Source: Enterocloster clostridioformis
GTDB taxonomy: Bacteria > Bacillota > Clostridia > Lachnospirales > Lachnospiraceae
NCBI RefSeq assembly: GCF_020297485.1
Contig: NZ_JAIWZC010000002.1
Span: 62,001-126,000 of the forward strand
Reading direction: 5' to 3'
Length of the DNA: 64,000 nucleotides
The notes under the pieces are model-generated. The model saw only the letters and a program-made list of their open reading frames with translations. It ran no database searches and was not told the origin of the DNA. A program made the position numbers and the translations under genes. Numbering within the stretch: position 1 is the first letter of the stretch; every line of letters begins with the position of its first letter. Positions 41,494-48,180 of this stretch are shown piece by piece.

Positions 41494-42687
41494 TTAATCC
41501 CATAAAATAAAGAAATCTGCGCCAGCCCCCTGCGCCAGATGTTCCATAACCTCCGGGTATAAAAGGACCGTTGCTCCGCCCACGCTCGTGGAGTTGGAAA
41601 GGACATACTGTTCATACGGCTCCATCTGGAAGTTTTTAATATCTTCCCCGATACAATTATCCGAAAACATATTTTTTACAAGTTCAAGCATACGGATGAT
41701 TTTCGCCGGGTTTGCCTCCATGGTATTGTGCAGGGCAAGCGGATATAATTCCTCCATGGATTTGTTCCAGTGGGAATACAGTGCATCGGACACCAGAATC
41801 GTAGCCTCCCCATGTTCCTGTGTCGGCAAATGTATCCGCAGAACCGCTGTCAAGTCTGTGTTCTCAAAATCTCTGTGTGGTGTATGCTGCAGCTTTTCGC
41901 TGTTAAATTCTTTATTGATAAGCTGTAACCGTAAAAACTCCTGCACTTTTTCAAAATCAGTCACTAATCCTTTTACATCAGATAGTTCAAAGTCTTTATT
42001 CTGTGCATAACTGGAAATCAATTCGGCGGCAATCTCCTCAATCGCTTTTCCCTTTTGGCACTGTGCAAAAAAGGAATCCAGATAAACCTGTGGAGATACT
42101 GCTTCCCCCGGCGTATGTATCACAAGAGCCATAAACTCTGTATTATTGTTTTTCGTGACTTTCTGGATATACACGTCTGCATTGATGTTCTGTTCCGACA
42201 GACTTTCCCTAACCATTTTTTGTATCTGCATTAAAAATTTGCTGTATTCAATATCGTTTGCCATAAGCGCCTCCTGCAATTTATCCGCAAGGGAACGGAG
42301 ATTGTCCGTGTCCTGCAAAAAGCCGTTGATCTGGAAATCCTTTCTCTGCATATAGTCCACGCCCAGCGTGACGGCCTCATTCAACATCTGGCCAAACTCG
42401 TCCTGTGTACCATCATGGGTTACATTCATCAATACCTTTATCAGTAAGAAAAATGCGGCGGCGTCCATCTTGCCGGACTTCATCAGCATTTTTGCCAGCC
42501 GGTTTGTCTGCTGCTCCACCACCGCCTTGATGTCCCCGATGTGGTAGACGGCGGTAAATTCCTGCCGGATGATGCTGGCGATAAAATCAATATCTTCGGC
42601 GTAGCCGTCCACCGTCAATCCCTTTTTTATAAACCGCCGTATTTGTTCGTTGCGGGAGATATGCTCCCGATCGGCCTTTTTTGGCAT
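41494..42687 (-). CDS. Conjugative-element protein fused to a DUF5688 domain
   Basis: 397 residues with AAAGGAGGGC before the ATG. Residues about 1-125 (MPKKADREHISRNEQIRRFI, QQTNRLAKMLMKSGKMDAAA, LGVDYMQRKDFQINGF) resemble a small protein found on clostridial conjugative elements next to mobilisation genes. From about 150 on it looks like a DUF5688 protein (SEQNINADVYIQKVTKNNN, VSPQVYLDSFFAQCQKGKAI, LYPEVMEHLAQGAGADFFIL). The joint falls in NLRSLADKLQEALMANDIEY. Intact, soluble and apparently expressed, but its function is unknown. The DUF5688 part is common in gut Firmicutes. Confidence 0.75.
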   Translation of the reverse strand: MPKKADREHISRNEQIRRFIKKGLTVDGYAEDIDFIASIIRQEFTAVYHIGDIKAVVEQQTNRLAKMLMKSGKMDAAAFFLLIKVLMNVTHDGTQDEFGQMLNEAVTLGVDYMQRKDFQINGFLQDTDNLRSLADKLQEALMANDIEYSKFLMQIQKMVRESLSEQNINADVYIQKVTKNNNTEFMALVIHTPGEAVSPQVYLDSFFAQCQKGKAIEEIAAELISSYAQNKDFELSDVKGLVTDFEKVQEFLRLQLINKEFNSEKLQHTPHRDFENTDLTAVLRIHLPTQEHGEATILVSDALYSHWNKSMEELYPLALHNTMEANPAKIIRMLELVKNMFSDNCIGEDIKNFQMEPYEQYVLSNSTSVGGATVLLYPEVMEHLAQGAGADFFILWD

Positions 42688-42721
42688 TAGCGCCCTCCTT
42701 TCGGCGTTAGTCGAAAATTAA

Positions 42722-42856
42722 CAACGCAAGTTGCTGTTTAACAAGGGTACAGGCTTTGCCTGTATGGTGTTTCCGTGGGTTGTTTAACAACCCTATTCCT
42801 GCCTTAACTCCAAAATATAAGATTTTGGCACTAAGTAGCTCCCACCGCAAGCGGTG
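42722..42856. repeat. Cluster of five short hairpins, possible transfer-origin region
   Basis: Within 135 bases lie five perfect inverted repeats: CAAC/GTTG (42722-42733), TACAGGC/GCCTGTA (42748-42764), GGGTTGT/ACAACCC (42777-42793), CCAAAAT/ATTTTGG (42810-42828) and CACCGC/GCGGTG (42843-42856). No ORF fits. The location, directly upstream of a mobile-element protein gene, and the hairpin density recall an oriT or single-strand initiation site. No nic site was recognised. Confidence 0.45.
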
Positions 42857-42914
42857 AGGGCTGTTGGTCGCTACGCTCCCCAAAAAGGCGAGAACAACAG
42901 TCTGCCGCGTCACA

Positions 42915-43097
42915 TCAATAGTAATCCATGAAGATGGTGGCATACCTGCACACGCGCTTTGCATAGGCGATTGCCAATACCACCAACGCAAGTCCAGCGG
43001 CAATCCCGCCGCAAATCAAAACTGGTTTCGTAGCTTTTCCCTTTCCACCCTGATAAGGGTCAAAAAAAGTACCATGGTTTCCCATGATACTTTTCAT
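42915..43097 (-). CDS. Possible single-helix membrane peptide
   Basis: The minus frame includes FDPYQGGKGKATKPVLICGG and IAAGLALVVLAIAYAKRV, a convincing membrane helix. However, its ATG (43097) lies inside the hepT terminator hairpin and lacks a ribosome binding site. It is either a remnant of a small conjugative-element gene or a chance frame. Confidence 0.3.
   Translation of the reverse strand: MKSIMGNHGTFFDPYQGGKGKATKPVLICGGIAAGLALVVLAIAYAKRVCRYATIFMDYY
43062..43093 (-). terminator. Terminator of the mntA-hepT operon
   Basis: On the minus strand a 12-bp stem (AAAGTATCATGG with CCATGGTACTTT, one wobble) closes a GAAA tetraloop and is followed by seven T. It starts about 20 bases after the hepT stop. 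Confidence 0.85.
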
Positions 43098-43113
43098 CGT
43101 CAGTTATTTACTT

Positions 43114-43515
43114 TTAGCGTTCCCACCCCTCGTCCGGCTCTGGCTGCACGGCTTCCTGCTCCATCATGCGATGCATTTCAATCGTCTTGTTGCAAAACTC
43201 CAACAACCTCGGAATATCCTCCAGTGCAGTTTCCCACACACGGTCAATGTCTATCGCACCATAATTGTGTGCAAATAGGTTACGCATCCCCTTAATCGCC
43301 GGCCAGTAAATAGTTGCTTTCGTCGCTTCCCGGAAGTCCTCCGGCAAGTGTCCTGTCAATTCTCCTATCTGGAAAAGGCTCATGCAGACAGAGTTGCGGA
43401 AATCCTTATCCGTTTCAAAAACTGCTTTGTCTTTTCCGAATCGTTCCAGCGTTTCCTGCACATCAATACAATAATGACGGATATGCTCTAAAATATCAGC
43501 GGCTTTCTTCTTCAT
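43114..43515 (-). CDS. hepT: HepT-like HEPN toxin (DUF86)
   Basis: 133 residues, all-helical HEPN fold. The RNase motif RX4HXY is present as RNLFAHNY (Arg78, His83, Tyr85). DUF86 segments SLFQIGELTGHLPEDFRE and YWPAIKGMRNLFAH are typical. The C-terminus has an acidic extension (EAVQPEPDEGWER). The start overlaps the end of the nucleotidyltransferase gene by 20 bases. In characterised pairs the MNT partner AMPylates the toxin next to the active site to neutralise it. All residues needed for toxicity seem intact. Confidence 0.92.
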   Translation of the reverse strand: MKKKAADILEHIRHYCIDVQETLERFGKDKAVFETDKDFRNSVCMSLFQIGELTGHLPEDFREATKATIYWPAIKGMRNLFAHNYGAIDIDRVWETALEDIPRLLEFCNKTIEMHRMMEQEAVQPEPDEGWER

Positions 43516-43828
43516 AAATCAGCTTCTCATCCTCCTTGATATGCTTTTTGAAACTTTCTGTGCGTTCTGCGTTGGCACGGTGGTTCAGCGCCTCCGTGGT
43601 AACTAAATCCACCGGCTTATGCAACGCCTCTGTCAAATCGCTGTAAAGTCCGCCGAGTCCAAACATACTCCGTACCTGCCCGCCGTCAATACGCAAATCA
43701 ATATCACTCTCAGGCAGGGCGTCCCCACGGGCGTAAGAGCCAAACAGATAGGCTCTGCTAACGCCATATTTTTCAAGTATCGGCGCAATGATCCTGCTAA
43801 TTTCGCTTACCGCATAAATCCCATCCAT
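43496..43828 (-). CDS. mntA: MntA-like minimal nucleotidyltransferase antitoxin
   Basis: 110 residues. The nucleotidyltransferase motif GSYARGDALPESDIDLRID (GS at 30-31, Asp pair at 42 and 44) is intact, followed by SMFGLGGLYSDLTEALHKPV and DLVTTEALNH. The C-terminal helix is charged. AAAGGGG precedes the ATG. First gene of the toxin-antitoxin operon. The palindrome at 43846-43919 begins 18 bases upstream and may hold its promoter and operator. Confidence 0.92.
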   Translation of the reverse strand: MDGIYAVSEISRIIAPILEKYGVSRAYLFGSYARGDALPESDIDLRIDGGQVRSMFGLGGLYSDLTEALHKPVDLVTTEALNHRANAERTESFKKHIKEDEKLIYEEESR

Positions 43829-43845
43829 TTTCTCGCCCCTTTCCT

Positions 43846-43919
43846 GTAAAACTCAATGCTATATTTATATTATAGCATTGGCGGTTTTCTATTGCAATAA
43901 CCGCATTTTTGAGTTTTAC
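43846..43919. repeat. Nested three-stem palindrome upstream of mntA-hepT
   Basis: An outer stem GTAAAACTCA/TGAGTTTTAC (43846-43855 with 43910-43919) encloses two side-by-side hairpins: ATGCTATA/TATAGCAT (43856-43863 with 43871-43878) and GCGGTT/AACCGC (43881-43886 with 43899-43904). All three stems are perfect, and together they could fold as a three-way junction in single-stranded DNA or RNA. It covers the expected promoter of the operon (TATATT, TATTATAG). Confidence 0.7.
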
Positions 43920-43923
43920 CATA

Positions 43924-43963
43924 ATCATAGGATTGGTGCTGTAAACAGTATCAATCCTATGAT
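43924..43963. repeat. Second strong palindrome next to the first
   Basis: ATCATAGGATTG (43924-43935) and CAATCCTATGAT (43952-43963) are perfect complements. The middle also pairs (CTGT/ACAG with wobbles), so nearly all 40 bases fold. It begins five bases after the nested palindrome and ends close to the truncated FAD gene, i.e. at a gene-content boundary. Confidence 0.65.
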
Positions 43964-43986
43964 GCTCTTGTTATAAAGTTAATAAT

Positions 43987-44160
43987 TCAGTTATTATAAT
44001 CTCTTTGGTTATCTGTTGAATGCAATTCATTCTCCACAAGCGCCAGTTCCTTTTCCCCTGATTGAAACAATCTCAAAGCTGCCTGAAAACCAGCCGCTCC
44101 TGATCCAATTACTATATTTTCAATTCTCTCTGTTTTAAACAACCTGCATTTATCCTTCAC
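43987..44160 (-). pseudogene. N-terminal fragment of an FAD-dependent oxidoreductase
   Basis: A GTG at 44160 with GGGGA upstream starts KDKCRLFKTERIENIVIGSG, AAGFQAALRLFQSGEKELA, then LVEN. GxGxxG in IVIGSGAAG is the dinucleotide-binding fold of flavoprotein oxidoreductases of the fumarate-reductase-like group. The family match ends after about 45 residues and the frame closes at 43987, at the edge of the palindromes. Everything downstream has been replaced by the island. Confidence 0.7.
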
Positions 44161-44190
44161 GGCACATTCCCCATCTGTCTTCTAAGGATA

Positions 44191-44457
44191 TCAGTCCCAA
44201 TAAATTGTTGCGCCTCTGTGGGCTGACGTACAATTATTTTTATACAGCTTGAGCCAGCCCAATGCAGGCTTTTCAACAGGCTTCCAATTCATTTTACGAT
44301 TTTCAAATTCCTCATCACTTACATCAACAGTCAGCTTTCTGGAAGGAATATCAATATGGACCATATCTCCGTCTTTAATCAAAGCTATATTTCCACCTTC
44401 ATATGTCTCAGGGCTTACATGACCGATTGCCAGCCCCCCTGTAGCGCTGTTAGCCTT
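44191..44457 (-). pseudogene. C-terminal fragment of an IlvD/Edd-family dehydratase
   Basis: The minus frame includes SATGGLAIGHVSPETYEGGN, IALIKDGDMVHIDIPSRKLT and VDVSDEEFENRKMNWKP, the conserved C-terminal end of dihydroxy-acid and sugar-acid dehydratases. The usual Arg-Gly of GATRG is changed, and nothing upstream of about 44457 remains. It directly precedes the FAD-oxidoreductase fragment, so the two were probably adjacent genes of one operon, cut at both sides. Confidence 0.8.
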
Positions 44458-44524
44458 TTCTCATGTTGTCGTGCGGCAATTAGCATTTCAATACGGATTC
44501 TGGTACAGTGCCCACGTGATGAAA

Positions 44525-44698
44525 TCAAGCTTTTTTCGGTTCATCTGTTTTTGACTGTCTGGGCTTTATTCCCCAAAATATTACATTCATCAGAATCACA
44601 ATCAGTAAAACCGCAGCCATTGCCACCCAGAAGCCAATATTAAGCCCCAGCCATTGGGTCGTTCCGAAAAGAGTCATCCAAATTTCTTTCCAGTTCAT
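44525..44698 (-). CDS. Small membrane protein after mgtA (57 residues)
   Basis: The ATG at 44698 has a very strong AAGGAGGTG site and lies 12 bases after the P-type ATPase stop. Sequence: MNWKEIWMTLFGTTQWLGLN, then one hydrophobic helix (IGFWVAMAAVLLIVILMNV) and a basic tail. Size, single helix and position fit a small regulatory or stabilising subunit, in the manner of MgtR, MgtS or KdpF partners of P-type ATPases. No sequence relation to those is claimed. It is easily missed in annotation. Confidence 0.75.
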   Translation of the reverse strand: MNWKEIWMTLFGTTQWLGLNIGFWVAMAAVLLIVILMNVIFWGIKPRQSKTDEPKKA

Positions 44699-44710
44699 TG
44701 TTACACCTCC

Positions 44711-47476
44711 TTAGAGCAGTTCGCCATAGTGACGGACATAGGCTTTTTTCAAACTGGTTGCCAGCACCATATACAGCAGGATGCAGGGAATCAGATAAGT
44801 AAAGTATGCTGCGGGCAGAGCGACAAAGCCCAGCATCGTTCCAAAGGCCGTAAAGGGAATAATGGTCAGTATCGTAATTCCTGCCATGGTGAGCAGTGTC
44901 ACCGGAGCAGATGCACGGCTCTGGATAAAGGGCAGTTTCGGTGTGCGGATCATATGAATGACCAGTGTCTGGCTCCACATGGATTCCACGAACCATCCGG
45001 CCTGGAACATCCCAATATACTGCGCCTGAATTGCCGCAAGCTCTGCGCCGCTGTAATGAGCGGCCAGATCGTTGAACAAAACACCGCCGGACACGAACAT
45101 AGGGCAGAATACAAAATACATGAAAATGTAGGTTGTAAAGTCGAAAATGGAGCTGGTGGGTCCAATCCAAATCATAAAACTGCCTACACTGGAGGCATCC
45201 CATTTCCGGGGCTTTGCGATAAATTCCTCATCCACGTTATCCCAAGGAATCGCGGTACAGGACAGGTCGTAAATCAGATTCAGGAAAATCAGATGCACGC
45301 TCATCATCGGCAGGAAGGGCAGCAGTGCAGAAGCCGCTAGTACCGAGAACATATTGCCGAAGTTTGAAGATGCGGTCATCTTGATATATTTTATCATGTT
45401 TGCATAGGTCTTACGGCCTTCAATAATACCCTGCTCCAAAACCATCAGGTCTTTTTCCAACAGGATAATGTCAGCCGATTCCTTTGCCACGTCCACAGCA
45501 GTATCTACCGAAATGCCGATATCGGCGGCTTTCATGGCAGCGGCGTCATTGATTCCATCGCCCATGAAACCAACGGTATGCCCGCTTGCACGAAGAATAG
45601 AAACCACACGGGCTTTCTGGTCGGGCGTCAGCTTGGCAAATACATCGGCGGCTTCCGCGGCTCTTGCCAGCTCTGCATCGCTCATTTTTTCCAAATCAGA
45701 GCCAAGGAGCATATTGCGGACCTTCAGTCCCACCTGCTTACAAATGGTACGGGTCACTTTGTCGTTGTCCCCGGTCAGGATTTTGGTGGTCACACCATGG
45801 TCTTTCAGCGCCTTGATTGCGTCTGCGGCGGATTCCTTCGGGGGATCGAGGAACGCAAGATACCCTATCAGCACCATTTCGCACTCGTCCTTTACGCCAA
45901 AAGCGCCTGCCGGAGAGGGGTTGCTTTTCTGTGCAATGGCAAGAACACGGAAGCCCTTGTCATTGAGATCATCCACTGTTTCCAGGATACGGAGGCGGAC
46001 ATCATCGGCCAGCGGCCGCACACTGCCATCACACTCCGCATAAGCGCAGATGGAGAGCATTTCTTCCACAGCGCCTTTTGTCACCATCTGGGTCTTACCG
46101 GTTTTGTCCTGTACCACCGTGGTCAGACGGCGGCGAGTGAAGTCAAAGGGGATTTCATCTACCTTCACATAGTTTTCAGACAGATCGAGCAGGCGGGAAT
46201 CTTCCGCTTCTTCTTCCTCTGTCTTATGGATAATCGCCAAATCCATCAGATTCTTATAGCCGGTCTGGAAGTAGCTGTTGAGGTAAGCGTGGCGCAGAAC
46301 CCGTGTATCGTCCTCACCGTTTACGTTAAGGTGACATTCCAGCACAACTTTATCCTGTGTCAGCGTTCCGGTTTTGTCGGTGCAAAGAATATCTATGGCC
46401 CCGAAGTTCTGGATGGAATTCAGGTTCTTGACGATGGTCCGCTTTTTGCCCATGGATACTGCGCCTTTGGCAAGGCAGGTAGTCACAATCATGGGAAGCA
46501 TCTCCGGGGTCAGGCCAACGGCAATAGAGATGCCAAACAGGAATGCTTCCAGCCAGTCACCTTTCGTAATGCCATTGATGAAGAATACCAGCGGAACCAT
46601 GACCAGCATGAAGCGGATCAGTACCCAGGAAACAGCGTTGACGCCCTTGGTAAAGCTGGTCTCCACCGCTTCTCCGGCAATGGCGGATGCCATAGAGCCA
46701 AACAAAGTATGGTCGCCGACACAGATGACAACAGCGGTCGCGCTGCCGGAAACCACATTGCTGCCCATGAAGGCAATGTTTGTGTAATCGGTCACGCTCT
46801 GCTTCTGTGCGCTCACATTGGGCATCTTTTCGACAGGCTCACTCTCCCCCGTAAGACTTGCCTGACTTACAAACAAATCTTTTGCATCCAAAATGCGTAC
46901 ATCGGCGGGAATCATATCCCCGGCGGACAGATGTACGATATCGCCCACCGCCAGAGCTTCCATGGGAATTTCGGCTTTTTCCTGTTCCCTGCGGGTAACC
47001 GTGCAGGTTGTCGTAATCATGGCCAGCAGTTTTTCCGCCGCGTTTCCGCTTCTGGATTCCTGTACAAAGCGAAGTGTACCAGAAATCATAACCATGGTCA
47101 GAATAATAATCACGGTCAGAGGGTCAAAATCCTCCGGCGTACTGCCTAAAAGAGAAAAATAGGGAAACACCATATCCGTCATGGTGGACACCAGCGCCAG
47201 ACAAAACAGGATAGCGGTAAAGGGATTGATAAATGCCCCGGCCAGCCGTTTTACCAGAGATTTCCTTTTTTCATGGGTTACTTTGTTGGTTCCGTATTTA
47301 GTACGGCTTACGGATACAGTCTCTGCATCAAGGCCACGAAGTGTGGTATGCAGATTTTTCAAAACTTCTTTAACGGGATTGGTAGCCGCAAACTGAATGC
47401 GGCGATCCTGCCCGTCACGGATGACTGCTTTTTCCGCGGCCTGACGAACAGCTATACGTTTTTCTTTCTTGTTCAT
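44711..47476 (-). CDS. mgtA: Magnesium-translocating P-type ATPase (MgtA type)
   Basis: About 921 residues from the ATG at 47476 (AAGGAGGT upstream). P3B-type ATPase: TGES actuator motif in [15 protein letters not shown] in [20 protein letters not shown], phosphorylation Asp in [16 protein letters not shown], hinge [13 protein letters not shown], and the late-helix motif [13 protein letters not shown] with [20 protein letters not shown]. About ten membrane helices. It imports Mg2+ down its gradient with ATP hydrolysis. Second ATPase of the operon, downstream of the receiver-less regulator; a small membrane protein gene follows. A large hairpin at 47575-47626 lies in its leader. Confidence 0.94.
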   Translation of the reverse strand: MNKKEKRIAVRQAAEKAVIRDGQDRRIQFAATNPVKEVLKNLHTTLRGLDAETVSVSRTKYGTNKVTHEKRKSLVKRLAGAFINPFTAILFCLALVSTMTDMVFPYFSLLGSTPEDFDPLTVIIILTMVMISGTLRFVQESRSGNAAEKLLAMITTTCTVTRREQEKAEIPMEALAVGDIVHLSAGDMIPADVRILDAKDLFVSQASLTGESEPVEKMPNVSAQKQSVTDYTNIAFMGSNVVSGSATAVVICVGDHTLFGSMASAIAGEAVETSFTKGVNAVSWVLIRFMLVMVPLVFFINGITKGDWLEAFLFGISIAVGLTPEMLPMIVTTCLAKGAVSMGKKRTIVKNLNSIQNFGAIDILCTDKTGTLTQDKVVLECHLNVNGEDDTRVLRHAYLNSYFQTGYKNLMDLAIIHKTEEEEAEDSRLLDLSENYVKVDEIPFDFTRRRLTTVVQDKTGKTQMVTKGAVEEMLSICAYAECDGSVRPLADDVRLRILETVDDLNDKGFRVLAIAQKSNPSPAGAFGVKDECEMVLIGYLAFLDPPKESAADAIKALKDHGVTTKILTGDNDKVTRTICKQVGLKVRNMLLGSDLEKMSDAELARAAEAADVFAKLTPDQKARVVSILRASGHTVGFMGDGINDAAAMKAADIGISVDTAVDVAKESADIILLEKDLMVLEQGIIEGRKTYANMIKYIKMTASSNFGNMFSVLAASALLPFLPMMSVHLIFLNLIYDLSCTAIPWDNVDEEFIAKPRKWDASSVGSFMIWIGPTSSIFDFTTYIFMYFVFCPMFVSGGVLFNDLAAHYSGAELAAIQAQYIGMFQAGWFVESMWSQTLVIHMIRTPKLPFIQSRASAPVTLLTMAGITILTIIPFTAFGTMLGFVALPAAYFTYLIPCILLYMVLATSLKKAYVRHYGELL

Positions 47477-47574
47477 TGGTCTTACCTCCTTGAGTTTTAG
47501 TTGAGGAGAGATTCTTAAAACAAAACCGGTGTAAACCACACGAATCGCCTCCCTTCAATCATTAATAGAATACA

Positions 47575-47626
47575 AAAATCGCAAGGAAATCACATGGCTA
47601 AAGCCTTGCGATTTCCTTGCGATTTT
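47575..47626 (-). promoter_or_regulatory. 17-bp hairpin in the leader of mgtA
   Basis: AAAATCGCAAGGAAATC (47575-47591) and GATTTCCTTGCGATTTT (47610-47626) pair perfectly; on the minus strand TTTTTG ends the structure, as in a terminator. The upstream arm is also part of a perfect tandem 11-mer (AAATCGCAAGG twice). Between the regulator stop and mgtA it may act as terminator, attenuator or binding site. No M-box riboswitch was recognised. Confidence 0.65.
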
Positions 47627-47663
47627 GCAAGAATTTAGGCGGGCTGAGATTGGCCCGACTGTG

Positions 47664-48167
47664 TTAAAGTTGGTCGTTAAATTTGTATCCAATGCCCCAG
47701 ATGGTCAGAATGTACTTTGGCGCGTCCGGGTCAGGCTCAATTTTCTTCCGTAGCTTTCGGATAAACGCCATGATGTTGCTGTCATCCAAAAGGTAATCCT
47801 CCGCCCAGACTGCCCGATAGATCTGTTCCTTAGTAAAAACCTCGCCCTGGTTCTGCGCAAGAAAATACAGAATCTCAAACTCCTTTGGCGTCAGGCTGAC
47901 CTCCGCCCCCTGCATAATGACCCTTCTGCCCTTTGGATAAATTTCCAGTTCTCCGAGCCTCATCCCGTCCAACGGGACGGGCACGGGAGCCTCTGTCTCG
48001 TTGGACGAACTCAATAACAAGGATGACACCTCTCCGTTTAGCATATCCCGGATGCCGGAAAGTAAATCTTCTGCGCAGTCACTTTCCGGCGGTTCTTTCA
48101 TCAGCTTTTCCAGCAGCCACGTTTCAAGGGCGGAATCCATTGGGATGAAACTGATATTCTTTTTCAT
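47664..48167 (-). CDS. OmpR-type winged-helix regulator without receiver domain
   Basis: 167 residues. The C-terminal 95 or so residues are a full OmpR/PhoB DNA-binding domain (VSLTPKEFEILYFLAQNQGE, FTKEQIYRAVWAEDYLLDDS, NIMAFIRKLRKKIEPDPDAP, GIGYKFNDQL). The first 70 (MKKNISFIPMDSALETWLLE, LLLSSSNETEAPVPVPLDG) show no receiver motifs: no acidic pocket, no phosphoacceptor, no Lys. It lies 13 bases after the first P-type ATPase gene and before the second, so it probably regulates this operon by a non-phosphorylation signal or by abundance. Confidence 0.85.
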   Translation of the reverse strand: MKKNISFIPMDSALETWLLEKLMKEPPESDCAEDLLSGIRDMLNGEVSSLLLSSSNETEAPVPVPLDGMRLGELEIYPKGRRVIMQGAEVSLTPKEFEILYFLAQNQGEVFTKEQIYRAVWAEDYLLDDSNIMAFIRKLRKKIEPDPDAPKYILTIWGIGYKFNDQL

Positions 48168-48180
48168 GATGAATTCCTCC

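Noticed and set aside
45578..47149. 523-codon plus-strand frame opposite mgtA
   Set aside because: Antisense to a gene with all P-type ATPase motifs; Cys/His-rich, low-quality composition.
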